Below are positions 9,609-18,946 of a stretch of DNA of 64,000 nt, in pieces. This DNA comes from Corynebacterium wankanglinii (lineage in GTDB: Bacteria > Actinomycetota > Actinomycetes > Mycobacteriales > Mycobacteriaceae). Where the stretch lies: assembly GCA_014490595.1 (NCBI GenBank), contig CP061031.1, positions 1,178,001-1,242,000 of the forward strand, read 5' to 3'. The notes under the pieces are model-generated. The model was not told the origin of the DNA. It searched no databases and worked only from the letters and a program-made list of their open reading frames with translations. The position numbers were made by a program, and so were the translations under genes. How positions within the stretch are numbered: position 1 is the first letter of the stretch; each line of letters begins with the position of its first letter.

Positions 9609-9671
9609 GTGCACCGCCGAACGTCCGGTCAGCGTCTCCCGAAAGTTTTCTGAAACCCCCGTAATGGTTTG

Positions 9672-9745
9672 TGCCCCAGGTGAGACTCGAACTCACACTG
9701 GACGGGTTTTGAATCCGTTGCCTCTGCCAATTGGGCTACTGGGGC
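9672..9745 (-). tRNA. tRNA with anticodon CAA (tRNA-Leu), short variable loop
   Basis: A 74-nt cloverleaf folds on the minus strand. The acceptor arm is GCCCCAG/CTGGGGC with discriminator A, and the T arm is GTGAG-TTCGAGT-CTCAC. The anticodon loop TTCAAAA gives anticodon CAA, which reads the Leu codon UUG. The variable loop is only 5 nt although tRNA-Leu normally has a long variable arm. Pairs 13-22 (C/A) and 31-39 (A/C) are mismatched. No CCA is encoded. Confidence 0.85.
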
Positions 9746-9829
9746 GTCGGGCGAAAGTGTATCCCAGCGCAGTCCCGGCTGCGAAATCCCCTAGCAAATG
9801 CGCGACTCAGGGCGTGTCGGGGCGGCCGC

Positions 9830-9835
9830 TAGACT
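9830..9835 (+). promoter_or_regulatory. -10-like hexamer of polA
   Basis: TAGACT ends 8 nt before the GTG start of polA; no ribosome-binding site lies between, so a leaderless transcript is likely. Confidence 0.5.
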
Positions 9836-9843
9836 GGCCAACC

Positions 9844-12501
9844 GTGAGCACTACACCCGAGAACCAGAAGCGATTGCTGCTTATCGACGGCCACTCGATG
9901 GCCTTCCGCGCTTTCTACGCGCTGCCTGCGGAGAACTTCTCCACTTCAGGAGGCCAGCACACGAACGCGGTCTACGGGTTCCTCTCCATGTTTGCCAACA
10001 TCGTGGCGGATGAGCAGCCGACGCACGCTGCCGTGGCCTTCGATGTGGGGCGGAAGACGTTCCGTACGGAGCGCTTCCCGGAGTACAAGGCGCAGCGCGA
10101 ATCGGCCCCGCCGGAATTTAAGGGCCAGGTTCCGATCATCGAGGACGTGCTGGGGGATCTTGGCATAACCACGCTGAGCAAGGAGAACTTCGAGGCGGAT
10201 GACATTGTTGCCACGCTGGTCACTCAGGCGCGTGCTGAGGGTGATTTCGAGATCGTCTTGGTCAGCGGCGACCGTGACTACATCCAGCTCGTGGACGAGA
10301 ACACGACGCTGCTGTACCCGACGCGCGGTGTATCCACCATCACCCGTTTCACCCCGGAAGAGGTAGAGAACAAGTATGGCCTCACTCCACTGCAGTACCC
10401 GGATTTCGCGGCGCTGCGCGGGGACCCGTCGGACAACCTGCCAAGCATCCCCAAAGTGGGAGAGAAGACAGCCACGAAATGGATTTCGCAGTACGGCACC
10501 CTCGACGGCCTCATTGAGCACGCCGACGAGCTCAAGGGCATGGCCGCGAACAATTTCCGGGAGCGCATCGAGCAGGTCAGGCTCAACCGCGAGCTCACGC
10601 AGATGGTCACGGACGTGGAGCTACCGGTCGCGCCGCGTGATCTCGAGCTCAAACCGGCGGATGTCACCAAGGTTGCCTCACGCTTCGACGACCTGGAGTT
10701 CGGCGTCAATCTCCGCGAGCGCGTTCTCGCTGCGGTGCCTACCGAAGGTGCCGCGCCCGAGTCCGAGGTGGTCGAACTCGAGGACATCACGCTTGATGAC
10801 GAACCTTTGGACACCTGGCTCAAGGAGCGGGCAGCTGACGGCCTGGCTGTCTACATCACCGGCAGCGCCACGCCGGGGCAGGGTGATGTGGTGGCGCTGG
10901 CGATCGTCGATAAGCAGAGGCACGCGGTGAGCAAGCTGGCGGCGGACCTGAGCGCCGACGAAGACGCGGCGCTGAAGCGCTGGCTCGAGTCCGACGCGCC
11001 GAAGTTCATGCACGAAGCGAAGGCCGCGTACCACATGCTGCGCGGTCGGGGCATAAAGCTGCGCGGCATTGCGCACGACACCGCTATTGCCGCGTACCTG
11101 TTGCGCCCGGGCCAGCGGACGTACGCCCTGGAGGACATTTACCAACGCCACCTGCAGCGGCAGCTTAGCGTCGGGTCTGATCAAATGAGCCTGCTCGGCG
11201 ACACTGCGGACGCGGACGCGGCGGCCGCCATCCTCGAGCTTTCTGCCGAGTTGGCGAAAGAGCTGCGGGAGATGTCCTCCTACGAGCTGTACGCCGACCT
11301 GGAGCTTCCGCTGGTGACGGTGCTGGCGGACATGGAACACACCGGTATCGCCGTGGATGTGGACGTCCTGGAGAATCAGCGTAAGGAGTTCACGCTCAAG
11401 GTGGAGCAGATCGAGCAGGAGGCGCGCCAGCTTGTGGACGAGCCGTCGTTGAACCTCTCCAGCCCGAAGCAGCTGTCCACGGTGCTCTTCGACAAACTGG
11501 AGCTGCCGAAGACGAAGAAGACAAAAACCGGTTACTCCACGGCCGCCGGTGAGATCGAGGCGTTGGCGGAAAAGCACCCGCACCCGTTTCTGGATCACCT
11601 GCTTGCGCACCGTGAAATTCAGAAGCTGAAGTCCACCATCGAGGGGCTTATCAAGACCGTGCAGCCGGACGGCCGCATCCACACCACGTTTAACCAGACC
11701 GTCGCGTCCACCGGGCGGTTGAGCTCTGCGGAGCCGAACCTGCAGAACATTCCTGTCCGCACCGAGGCGGGTCGCACGATCCGCTCCGCGTTTGTCGTTG
11801 GGCAGGGCTACGAGTGCCTGCTCACAGCGGATTACTCGCAGATTGAGATGCGCGTCATGGCACACCTGAGCCAGGATGAGGGATTGATTGAGGCGTACCG
11901 GGCAGGGGAGGACCTGCACAACTTCGTCGGCTCCCGCGTGTTCGATGTGCCCATTGATCAGGTCACCCCGGAGCTGCGTCGCCGCGTGAAGGCGATGTCG
12001 TATGGCCTCGTCTACGGCCTCTCCGCGTACGGCTTATCCAACCAGCTCTCCATTTCCGCCGGCGAGGCGAAAGACATTATGGAAAGCTACTTTGAGCGGT
12101 TCGGCGGTGTGAAGCGCTATCTGGACGAGGTTGTGGAACAAGCGCGCCGAGACGGCTACACCTCCACCTTGTTCGGGCGCCGGCGATACCTACCGGAACT
12201 GACCAGCGACAACCGCGTGGCGAGGGAGAACGCCGAGCGCGCGGCGTTGAACGCTCCCATTCAGGGAACCGCGGCCGACATCATTAAGGTGGCGATGCTG
12301 CGGGTGGATGCCGCCTTGGCCGATAAGCAATCCCGGGTTCTGCTGCAGGTCCACGACGAGCTTGTTGTGGAAGTAGCGCCGGGGGAGTTGGACCAGGTGC
12401 GCGACATCGTGGAGCGGGAGATGGACGAGGCGATCGACTTGCTTGTTCCGCTCGAAGTCTCCGCTGGCACCGGCGGTAACTGGGACGAGGCCGCCCACTA
12501 G
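9844..12501 (+). CDS. polA: DNA polymerase I
   Basis: Repair and Okazaki-fragment-processing DNA polymerase of 885 residues. Domains in order: 5'-3' exonuclease (1-300, with LLIDGHSMAFRAFYAL and the metal-binding EADD and SGDRDYIQL segments); a 3'-5' exonuclease-like fold (about 320-500) that appears to lack the catalytic acidic motifs, as usual in actinobacteria; and the polymerase domain with motif A DYSQIEMR, motif B RRVKAMSYGLVYGLSAYG and motif C QVHDELV. The GTG at 9844 was chosen because the protein start (STTPENQKRLLLIDGH) fits the family and a -10 hexamer lies 8 nt upstream. A strong hairpin follows the stop. Confidence 0.97.
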   Translation: MSTTPENQKRLLLIDGHSMAFRAFYALPAENFSTSGGQHTNAVYGFLSMFANIVADEQPTHAAVAFDVGRKTFRTERFPEYKAQRESAPPEFKGQVPIIEDVLGDLGITTLSKENFEADDIVATLVTQARAEGDFEIVLVSGDRDYIQLVDENTTLLYPTRGVSTITRFTPEEVENKYGLTPLQYPDFAALRGDPSDNLPSIPKVGEKTATKWISQYGTLDGLIEHADELKGMAANNFRERIEQVRLNRELTQMVTDVELPVAPRDLELKPADVTKVASRFDDLEFGVNLRERVLAAVPTEGAAPESEVVELEDITLDDEPLDTWLKERAADGLAVYITGSATPGQGDVVALAIVDKQRHAVSKLAADLSADEDAALKRWLESDAPKFMHEAKAAYHMLRGRGIKLRGIAHDTAIAAYLLRPGQRTYALEDIYQRHLQRQLSVGSDQMSLLGDTADADAAAAILELSAELAKELREMSSYELYADLELPLVTVLADMEHTGIAVDVDVLENQRKEFTLKVEQIEQEARQLVDEPSLNLSSPKQLSTVLFDKLELPKTKKTKTGYSTAAGEIEALAEKHPHPFLDHLLAHREIQKLKSTIEGLIKTVQPDGRIHTTFNQTVASTGRLSSAEPNLQNIPVRTEAGRTIRSAFVVGQGYECLLTADYSQIEMRVMAHLSQDEGLIEAYRAGEDLHNFVGSRVFDVPIDQVTPELRRRVKAMSYGLVYGLSAYGLSNQLSISAGEAKDIMESYFERFGGVKRYLDEVVEQARRDGYTSTLFGRRRYLPELTSDNRVARENAERAALNAPIQGTAADIIKVAMLRVDAALADKQSRVLLQVHDELVVEVAPGELDQVRDIVEREMDEAIDLLVPLEVSAGTGGNWDEAAH

Positions 12502-12528
12502 CGCGCGACGTCTCAGGCGGTGAGCAGA

Positions 12529-12565
12529 GGCGGGTAGGAACACAGTGAAAGTGTTCCTACCCGCC
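12529..12565 (+). terminator. Hairpin terminator of polA
   Basis: Perfect 15-bp stem GGCGGGTAGGAACAC / GTGTTCCTACCCGCC with the 7-nt loop AGTGAAA, 27 nt after the polA stop. No U tract follows, as is common for actinobacterial terminators. Confidence 0.8.
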
Positions 12566-12854
12566 TTGCCCCACGGCACCCTCCCCAGTTGCCGTGCCCC
12601 CAGTTGGGGCCTCCCCCAGCAGCCCCGTCACTATTTAGTTGTCTACCTCCCCTTGGGGGAAGGGGCCGCCAGGGGTGCGCGGGACCCAGCTGAGGCTTAG
12701 ATTTCACCCCTGGCCAGGTCGTCCCCCGAAAGCCATGTGTTACCTTACCGATGGTTAAGGACTCGCTCAACGAATGCACAGTAAAAGTTCAGGGGCGCCG
12801 TTTTAGACATCCGAGACGCGCGCATAGTTGGACGCGTGACCAGCTACGAAACGA
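12566..12854. other. Non-coding interval between polA and the YkvI gene
   Basis: About 290 nt between two convergent genes. It is rich in C and G runs (CCCCC at two places, several short CCCC/GGGG pairings) and holds no convincing reading frame: the one open frame on the minus strand has atypical composition and no ribosome-binding site. It might encode a structured RNA; I could not fit it to a known riboswitch or to 6C RNA. Confidence 0.4.
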
Positions 12855-12891
12855 GGCCAGTTACCAGCAGTTCACCTGCTGGTAACTGGCC
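12855..12891 (-). terminator. Hairpin terminator of the YkvI-type gene
   Basis: Perfect 16-bp inverted repeat GGCCAGTTACCAGCAG / CTGCTGGTAACTGGCC with loop TTCAC, 31 nt past the stop of the minus-strand gene. No clear U tract is present. Confidence 0.75.
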
Positions 12892-12921
12892 ATTTCACCC
12901 CCAACGCGTCCCCCCGGTCCG

Positions 12922-14148
12922 CTAGAGCAGATCGTTGAGCGAGCGCTTCTGATCTTTTTCGTCAGCGTCGTCGACTTCATCCTGCAGTGCATCCTTGAAC
13001 TCTTCGTCCTCCAGGTTGGAGTCGCTCGCAAGTTCGTCGACATCGCTCTCACCCTCCACGGCCTCGGCGCGTCGCTCACCTTCTTCCTTTAGCTCGCTCC
13101 TGTGGCGGAGGTACATCACGGTCATTACCGCCATGACGAACAGCCCGAGGTAACCCAGGATGGGGTAGAGGCTGCTTACCAGCGGCTGGAAACCTGCAAA
13201 TGACAATCCAAAGCCCACTACGCAGGCGATGGCGTAGACGGGGTAGAAGCGCTCCGGCTTCTTGCGGGTGAGGCGCTTCGCCAGTGCGTAGAACATGCCC
13301 AAGCACGTATTGAAGACCATGAGGAAGATGACCCAGGTCATCACCAAGCCAAGTACGGGGTCGACGTTTTCGATCACGGAGAGCAGCGGCATGTCGTCGC
13401 CGTTGACGGATTCGACTTGAAGGAGCAGAGACGCCACCAGGAGAGCCAGCATGACTGCGTAAATCACACCGCCCAGGACGCCTCCGATGCGCGAACTCTT
13501 CGTGTCGAACTCGTCGCCGGCCATCACCAACGCCATGGAGACGCCGCAAAGTGCGTTTAGGCCGGTGTGGTTGAGCGCGCCCAGCCACCAGTACGGAGTG
13601 CCGTCGGCGCGGCTGACCTCATGTTGCGCGTAATCGTTTACCTCGGTCCAGCTCACATCCACCTGGGTGAAGGAATAGATGGAGCCGATGAGCACAAACA
13701 CCACGAGTAGCGGGGTGGCCCATCCGATAACGGAAGAGACCTTGTCAACGTCGAATCGCCCGACAATAAGCATGAGGGCCAGCATGGCAACAGCACCGAC
13801 CCAAACTTGCCACCCGAATGCCTGATTGAGGTTGGACCCGGCACCGGCGAACATGACAAATCCGACTGAAAACATACAGGCCACCGCGGACCAGTCCATG
13901 ATGAACGCGGCGGGTTTGGACGTGACGTTGTAGAACACTTCATTATGCTCACTGGCGAGGAAGTATGAGCCGAACGACATGAACGCCGTCGCGGCGAACA
14001 GCATTGTCACGCTGGCGAGGATGACGCCGTAAAACCCGTTCGTCCCGTAGGCAACGAAGTATTGCAGCGCCTCCATGCCAGAGGCGAAACCGGCACCGAC
14101 AACGATGCCTACAAAAGAGGCAGCGACTGCGAGGCTGCGTTTGAACAT
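12922..14148 (-). CDS. YkvI-family membrane transporter-like protein
   Basis: A 408-residue integral membrane protein related to the YkvI family within the amino acid-polyamine-cation transporter superfamily; its substrate is unknown. The first helix has the unwound motif VGIVVGAGFASGMEALQYF at about residues 14-32, and about ten hydrophobic segments run to about residue 345. The C-terminal tail of about 60 residues is strongly acidic (Glu/Asp-rich) and ends in KRSLNDLL, which is unusual for the family. The ATG at 14148 follows a GGAGAAA ribosome-binding site. A perfect hairpin lies downstream. The 450-nt region upstream is shared with the divergent rpsA gene. Confidence 0.82.
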   Translation of the reverse strand: MFKRSLAVAASFVGIVVGAGFASGMEALQYFVAYGTNGFYGVILASVTMLFAATAFMSFGSYFLASEHNEVFYNVTSKPAAFIMDWSAVACMFSVGFVMFAGAGSNLNQAFGWQVWVGAVAMLALMLIVGRFDVDKVSSVIGWATPLLVVFVLIGSIYSFTQVDVSWTEVNDYAQHEVSRADGTPYWWLGALNHTGLNALCGVSMALVMAGDEFDTKSSRIGGVLGGVIYAVMLALLVASLLLQVESVNGDDMPLLSVIENVDPVLGLVMTWVIFLMVFNTCLGMFYALAKRLTRKKPERFYPVYAIACVVGFGLSFAGFQPLVSSLYPILGYLGLFVMAVMTVMYLRHRSELKEEGERRAEAVEGESDVDELASDSNLEDEEFKDALQDEVDDADEKDQKRSLNDLL

Positions 14149-14231
14149 AAAAATTTCTCCGAAAAATCGATTAATGGTGATCTGTATCGGCCGTACTTTA
14201 TGGTAGCTGCCGCCTCGTGAGGGCGGTGCGT

Positions 14232-14319
14232 GCGCGCGATCTGACAATCTGGACGAGCGTTCTGGTATTCCACCGCAGGTCAGGGACTTATCATTGGAAG
14301 CTAATGTCAAATCGTGCGT
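14232..14319. repeat. Inverted repeat resembling the rrn-flanking repeat B
   Basis: CGCGATCTGACA (14235-14246) is matched by TGTCAAATCGTGCG (14305-14318) about 58 nt away. The left arm is nearly identical to the left arm of repeat B near 62.8 and 63.2 kb (CGATCTGACA conserved). It lies in the roughly 450-nt intergenic region between the YkvI gene and rpsA, which otherwise shows only promoter-like sequence. Confidence 0.45.
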
Positions 14320-14594
14320 AAACGGCGCGGGCAGGCTACCCAACTAGCAGGCCCGCCGTCCGGGTGGCATCCCAAAGCCGCCCCTTTTATTTGCTCTAGC
14401 TGGGCAAAGTGTTTAAGCTTGCTCGGGCGTGTCTATGCGCGAGGGTGGTGCCCACCGTAATAGGAGGGTGCGGTGACCAGCTCGGCGCGAGATCGGCGGA
14501 CGCGAACCCCATCATCTGGCGTGGTGTTTACTCTGCTGAGAGAGACGCCTCTGTCCAATCACGATCTCCTATTTTTTCGGAGCACATACTACTT

Positions 14595-16058
14595 ATGCGC
14601 ACTTCCAACGCACCCCAGGTTGCCATCAACGACATCGGTGGCCCTGAGGAATTTCTCGCCGCAGTAGACAAGTCCATCAAGTACTTCAACGATGGCGACA
14701 TTGTCACCGGCACCGTGGTCAAGGTCGACCACGACGAGGTCCTGCTCGACATCGGTTACAAAACCGAGGGCGTCATCCTCACCCGCGAGCTGTCCATCAA
14801 GCACGACGTTGACCCGGAAGACGTGGTCGAGGTCGGCGATGAGATTGATGCGCTTGTCCTGACCAAGGAGGACAAGGAAGGCCGCCTGATGCTGTCCAAG
14901 AAGCGTGCGCAGTACGAGCGCGCGTGGGGCACCATCGAGGAGCTGCAGGCCAACGACCAGCCGGTTACCGGTACGGTCATCGAGGTCGTCAAGGGCGGCC
15001 TCATCCTCGACATCGGTCTGCGCGGCTTCCTGCCGGCATCGCTGGTCGAGATGCGCCGCGTGCGCGACCTGGATCCGTACATCGGCCAGGAGCTCGAGGC
15101 GAAGATCATCGAGCTGGACAAGCATCGTAACAACGTGGTCCTGTCCCGCCGCGCTTACCTGGAGGAGACCCAGTCTGCGGTCCGCTCCGACTTCCTGCAC
15201 CAGCTGCAGAAGGGCCAGGTCCGCAAGGGTGTCGTGTCCTCCATCGTCAACTTCGGTGCGTTCGTTGATCTCGGCGGCGTTGACGGCCTCGTGCACGTCT
15301 CTGAGCTGTCGTGGAAGCACATCGACCACCCGTCCGAGGTTGTCGCAGTTGGCGACGAGGTCACCGTCGAGGTGCTCGACGTCGACCTGGACCGCGAGCG
15401 TGTTTCCCTGTCGCTGAAGGCGACCCAGGAGGATCCGTGGCGCGTGTTCGCCCGCACCCACGCTGTGGGCCAGATCGTCCCGGGCAAGGTCACCAAGCTC
15501 GTTCCGTTCGGCGCGTTCGTTCGCGTGGAGGAGGGCATCGAGGGCCTCGTTCACATCTCCGAGCTGGCTCAGCGCCACGTGGAGGTTCCGGACCAGGTTG
15601 TGGGCGTCGGCGAAGAGGTCATGGTCAAGGTCATCGACATCGACCTGGACCGTCGCCGTATCTCCCTGTCCCTCAAGCAGGCCGACGAGGATTACGTCGA
15701 GGAGTTCGACCCGTCCCGCTACGGCATGGCCGACTCCTACGACGAGCAGGGCAACTACATCTTCCCGGAGGGCTTCGACCCGGAGACCAACGAGTGGATG
15801 GAAGGCTACGACGAGGCTCGCCAGGAGTGGGAGGCACGCTACGCCGAGGCAGAGCGTCGCCACCAGGCCCACACTGCTCAGATCGAGCGCCACCGCGCTG
15901 CAGCCGCCGAGGCGGCGGAGCAGGAGGGCGAGCAGGCTAACTACTCCTCTGAGTCTGCAGCTGCAGCTCCGGCGGCTGACCAGGCTGAGGAGAACATCGG
16001 CTCGCTGGCTTCCGACGAGCAGCTTGCCGCTCTGCGCGACAAGCTCGCCGGCAACTAG
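14595..16058 (+). CDS. rpsA: 30S ribosomal protein S1
   Basis: mRNA-binding ribosomal protein S1 with four S1 RNA-binding domains, at about residues 35-105, 122-187, 208-277 and 294-363. The last two carry repeated motifs such as GAFVDLGGVDGLVHVSELSW and GAFVRVEEGIEGLVHISELA. The roughly 110-residue tail is acidic and Ala/Glu/Gln-rich. Length is 487 residues, typical of actinobacteria (four domains rather than six). The ATG at 14595 gives the conserved actinobacterial N-terminus (NAPQVAINDIG). A long leader of up to 440 nt precedes it. A terminator follows, and coaE begins directly after it. Confidence 0.95.
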   Translation: MRTSNAPQVAINDIGGPEEFLAAVDKSIKYFNDGDIVTGTVVKVDHDEVLLDIGYKTEGVILTRELSIKHDVDPEDVVEVGDEIDALVLTKEDKEGRLMLSKKRAQYERAWGTIEELQANDQPVTGTVIEVVKGGLILDIGLRGFLPASLVEMRRVRDLDPYIGQELEAKIIELDKHRNNVVLSRRAYLEETQSAVRSDFLHQLQKGQVRKGVVSSIVNFGAFVDLGGVDGLVHVSELSWKHIDHPSEVVAVGDEVTVEVLDVDLDRERVSLSLKATQEDPWRVFARTHAVGQIVPGKVTKLVPFGAFVRVEEGIEGLVHISELAQRHVEVPDQVVGVGEEVMVKVIDIDLDRRRISLSLKQADEDYVEEFDPSRYGMADSYDEQGNYIFPEGFDPETNEWMEGYDEARQEWEARYAEAERRHQAHTAQIERHRAAAAEAAEQEGEQANYSSESAAAAPAADQAEENIGSLASDEQLAALRDKLAGN

Positions 16059-16086
16059 TCGCAGCTAGCGTAGCGACGTCACGTCC

Positions 16087-16120
16087 CGCCCCCACCGCAC
16101 CGGTGGAGGTGGGGCGTTTT
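16087..16120 (+). terminator. Intrinsic terminator of rpsA
   Basis: CGCCCCCACC (16087-16096) pairs with GGTGGGGCG (16108-16116), followed by TTTT. It lies 29 nt past the rpsA stop. Confidence 0.8.
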
Positions 16121-16135
16121 GCTATCTTCGGGCCC

Positions 16136-16733
16136 ATGAAGAAAGTGGGCCTAACAGGCGGCATCGGCAGCGGCAAATCGACGGTAGCGCGGATGCTCGC
16201 CGACGAAGGTTTCGTCGTGGTGGACGCGGACCAAATCGCGCGGGAAATAATGGAGCCAGGCTCGCCCGTTTTAGAGGAGGTGGCGGAGGTCTTCGGTGCC
16301 GACCTCATCGGTGAGGACGGTCAGCTTGACCGTGCGGAGCTGGCGCGCCGCGCCTTTGCCTCAAAGGAATCCACCGAGCGACTGAACGGGATCACGCATC
16401 CTGCCATCCGCGCGGAATCCGAGCGCCGGTTTGCGGCGGCCGAGCAGGCGGGGGAGCAGGCCGTGATATACGACATGCCGCTTTTAGTGGACCTCGGTTT
16501 GCACACGACGATGGATCTCACCGTTGTGGTTGGTGTGGATGTGGATGAGAGGGTCCGAAGGCTCGTCGATAAGCGTGGGCTCGATGTAGCGGACGCGCGG
16601 GCGCGGGTGGCGCAACAGGTGGACGACTCGACGCGCCTTGCGGCAGCGGACGTCGTGATCGACAACAACGGGGCCGCTCGATGCACTCGCACCACAGGTC
16701 GCGGCGCTAGTTGAGAAAATCAAAGATTTGTAA
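16136..16733 (+). CDS. coaE: Dephospho-CoA kinase, frameshift near the 3' end
   Basis: Last step of coenzyme A synthesis: phosphorylation of dephospho-CoA. The P-loop GGIGSGKST is at residues 8-16, with VVDADQIAREI and the lid-region YDMPLLVDLG. The family ends in ADVVIDNNG-x-P. Here the frame breaks at about 16672 right after NNG. If two bases (probably GC) are restored, the frame continues with PLDALAPQV to a TAA at 16733, giving about 199 residues. As written, the frame stops 19 bases earlier with an unrelated tail. The -10-like TATCTT (16123-16128) ends 7 nt before the ATG. Confidence 0.88.
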
Positions 16734-16799
16734 GTTATACCGGCGAAATTTACCGGTGTGACACGTTCCATTTACTTTGTGCGCCTACGTTGCTCTGGC

Positions 16800-17153
16800 A
16801 TGGGTACGTGGAACACGGGGCCGTTCGATAACGACTCTGCAAATGACGCTGTGGCTGCGCTGGTCAACGGCACGTTCCGCATGGATCAATTCCGCTTTGA
16901 GTGCGGTCTCGGTGCGCTGGGCACGGATGAGGCGGAGTCCGTTATTGCCCTAGCCGCGGTGCTGAACGGCCACATGCCTGAGGGGTACGCGGGCGAGGTG
17001 GTTGAGTACCCGTTCACCATGGACGACAAGCGGTGGATCCGCCGGCGCGCGCAGGCCGCGGTGCGCCCAGGAGGTTCCGCGTTGTACTCGATGTGGGAGG
17101 AAGCGGGCGAGCTGGACGAATGGCTCGCCGCCGCCCGGAGATACGCCGTTTAG
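16800..17153 (+). CDS. DUF4259 domain protein
   Basis: A 117-residue cytoplasmic protein beginning GTWNTGPFDNDSAND, the hallmark of DUF4259. The rest is helical with no known catalytic motif. The function of the family is unknown. The ATG at 16800 was chosen over upstream in-frame codons because the domain motif starts immediately after it. The 3' end overlaps the stop of the convergent acyltransferase gene by 4 nt. Confidence 0.82.
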   Translation: MGTWNTGPFDNDSANDAVAALVNGTFRMDQFRFECGLGALGTDEAESVIALAAVLNGHMPEGYAGEVVEYPFTMDDKRWIRRRAQAAVRPGGSALYSMWEEAGELDEWLAAARRYAV

Positions 17154-18897
17154 GATTCAGCGGAGAGTTCCCCGCAGAACCGCCAGAGCAACGCACCGGC
17201 CTCGGTGAGGTTGGCGGTGAACTCGTTCGGCCGCTCCGCGGTGAACGCGTTGAACGACACGCAGAATTCGCCGTCGTCCGTCAGCGGGGTGTAGGCGATG
17301 CCGAAGCCCTCTGGCACCGACGGCGCAAAGCAATAGCGCACCACTTGGTCCGCACCGCCGATCGAGGTGGTGGACAAGAAGTCGCGGCGCGCCGCGGTCG
17401 CGAGGGGATCGGTGAAAAACGGGTGCGAGTCGTCAATTGTCGCCATCATCTGGATGTGGCGGTCGAAGCCGTTGCCGGATTTACAGCGCTTGACCCACGC
17501 ACGGTGGGCGTCGACGGCAGCTTCGAGGTCGGATTGCTGTGCTGACCCGGCGACGAGTTTGCGTGCGAACGAGACTGCTTCCGGCGTTGCGGCGCGGAGG
17601 CACTCTGTGCGTCCGGCACGGTATTCGCGCATGTCCACCGCCTCGTAAACGGCGCGAACCCTGCCGTAAGTCAGCTGCTGGGTGATCGTCATCGTGAGCT
17701 GCGCGGAGGCGTCGCGGCTGAACTTGAACGGCAGGTCTGCTGGAAGATCGTGCGGCACAGCGAGAATTTCAGTGTGGAGCTCCCCGGCCTGCTGCGCCAC
17801 ATCGGCGACGCCGGCCGCGATGCGCTCCGACAGATCTTCGCCGAAATTCCAGGCGAGCTCTTCGGGCCGGCGGCCAAATCCACTCCAGCCGGGATCGTTG
17901 CGTTCTGCATGCGGGTTACCGCGGTAACAAGTGTGGCGCCGTCCTGACAGGAGTGTTCGACGTGCACCGCGGCCCATTCGTCAGCCAGGCTGAACTGGTA
18001 GCTCAGCGGCTTGTATACCCACGCTCCGCGAGGCAGGAACGTCAAGCGCTCGATGCGCTGGGCGTCGGTCTCCTGCGACCGCCCGTGCACGTCGATGAGG
18101 TCGACGGTGAACAGCATGTCGCGAAGCCGGTCGTAGACGGCCTCGTTTTCACCGCGCAACAGCAGCTCTGGCAGCAGCTCACCCAGCGCACCCGACCCGA
18201 GCAGCGACGGCGCATTGAAATCGAGCTCGCCGGTGCGGGCACCGGGCTCAGCATCGCGTTGGAGGACCGCTTCCAGCGCGGCGCGCAGCGATGCGGCAGA
18301 TATTGGTGCGCCGGAATCGTCCGTGACCTTGAGCGCGAATAGGCGCCCGCTGAGGAAGATGCCGATTTCGCGGTTGGCGGCGCCCGCTGTCGAAGCGATG
18401 ATCTCGTCTTCGCCGGGCCGCGGGTGGCGGAGTCCGCCTGCATAGACGAACCACTGGTTTTGCGTAATCCGGTTGCCGCGCGCATCCACGTTCTCCGGTA
18501 GGTCACCGGAGGCGGACTGCAAGTGCACAGCAATTGCGCGCTGAATACGTTCGACGACGCGGTCGAGGCCGGTTGCGCCCGTCGGCAGCGAGAGCTGGAA
18601 GCCAACGTTGGTTGTCAGCGGCAAAGGGCCGCGGGTGGTCAGATACGCAGAGTACCACTCGTCGGACAGCCAGTTCGTGCCCTGCGATTCGCGCTGCGCC
18701 GCGCGTGTTCGCAGCGCGTCGTCGAGACGCGGGCCCTGTTCTTCCGCGAAGTCCGCGGTGATCTCGTGTGCACGCTCAAGATCAGGGCCATCGAGCACCG
18801 CCTCGAGAGCGCGCTGGTAGCCCTCCAACGTGTTGTTGAGGTCTGGGACGGGCAGAGGCTTCAGGTCGCGGGTCTCTGGGTGCGGTGTAATCGGCAC
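17150..18897 (-). CDS. Choline/carnitine O-acyltransferase family protein, one frameshift
   Basis: Transfers acyl groups between CoA and a small alcohol such as carnitine or choline; the substrate here is unknown. The N-terminus LKPLPVPDLNNTLEGYQRAL matches the family start. The catalytic His lies in VEHSCQDG at about residue 315. The C-terminal half carries TYGRVRAVYEAVDMREYRAG and the substrate-binding GFGIAYTPLTDD-like segment. The frame breaks at about 17877, where one C seems missing from VDLA-RRPEELAW; with it restored the protein is about 582 residues. It follows the peptide importer on the same strand after 49 nt and may be co-transcribed. Such enzymes are uncommon in bacteria. Confidence 0.85.
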
Positions 18898-18946
18898 GTC
18901 GGCCGCCTTTCTTCAAGTAGGTGTTCGCTGCGTGAGATGAACGGCG

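Noticed and set aside
12513..12779. Open frame on the minus strand between polA and the YkvI gene
   Set aside because: Pro/Gly/Trp-rich composition, runs through the polA terminator hairpin, no ribosome-binding site or homology.
12566..12854. Known riboswitch or 6C RNA
   Set aside because: C runs reach only five and I could not place the conserved cores of c-di-AMP or other riboswitches.
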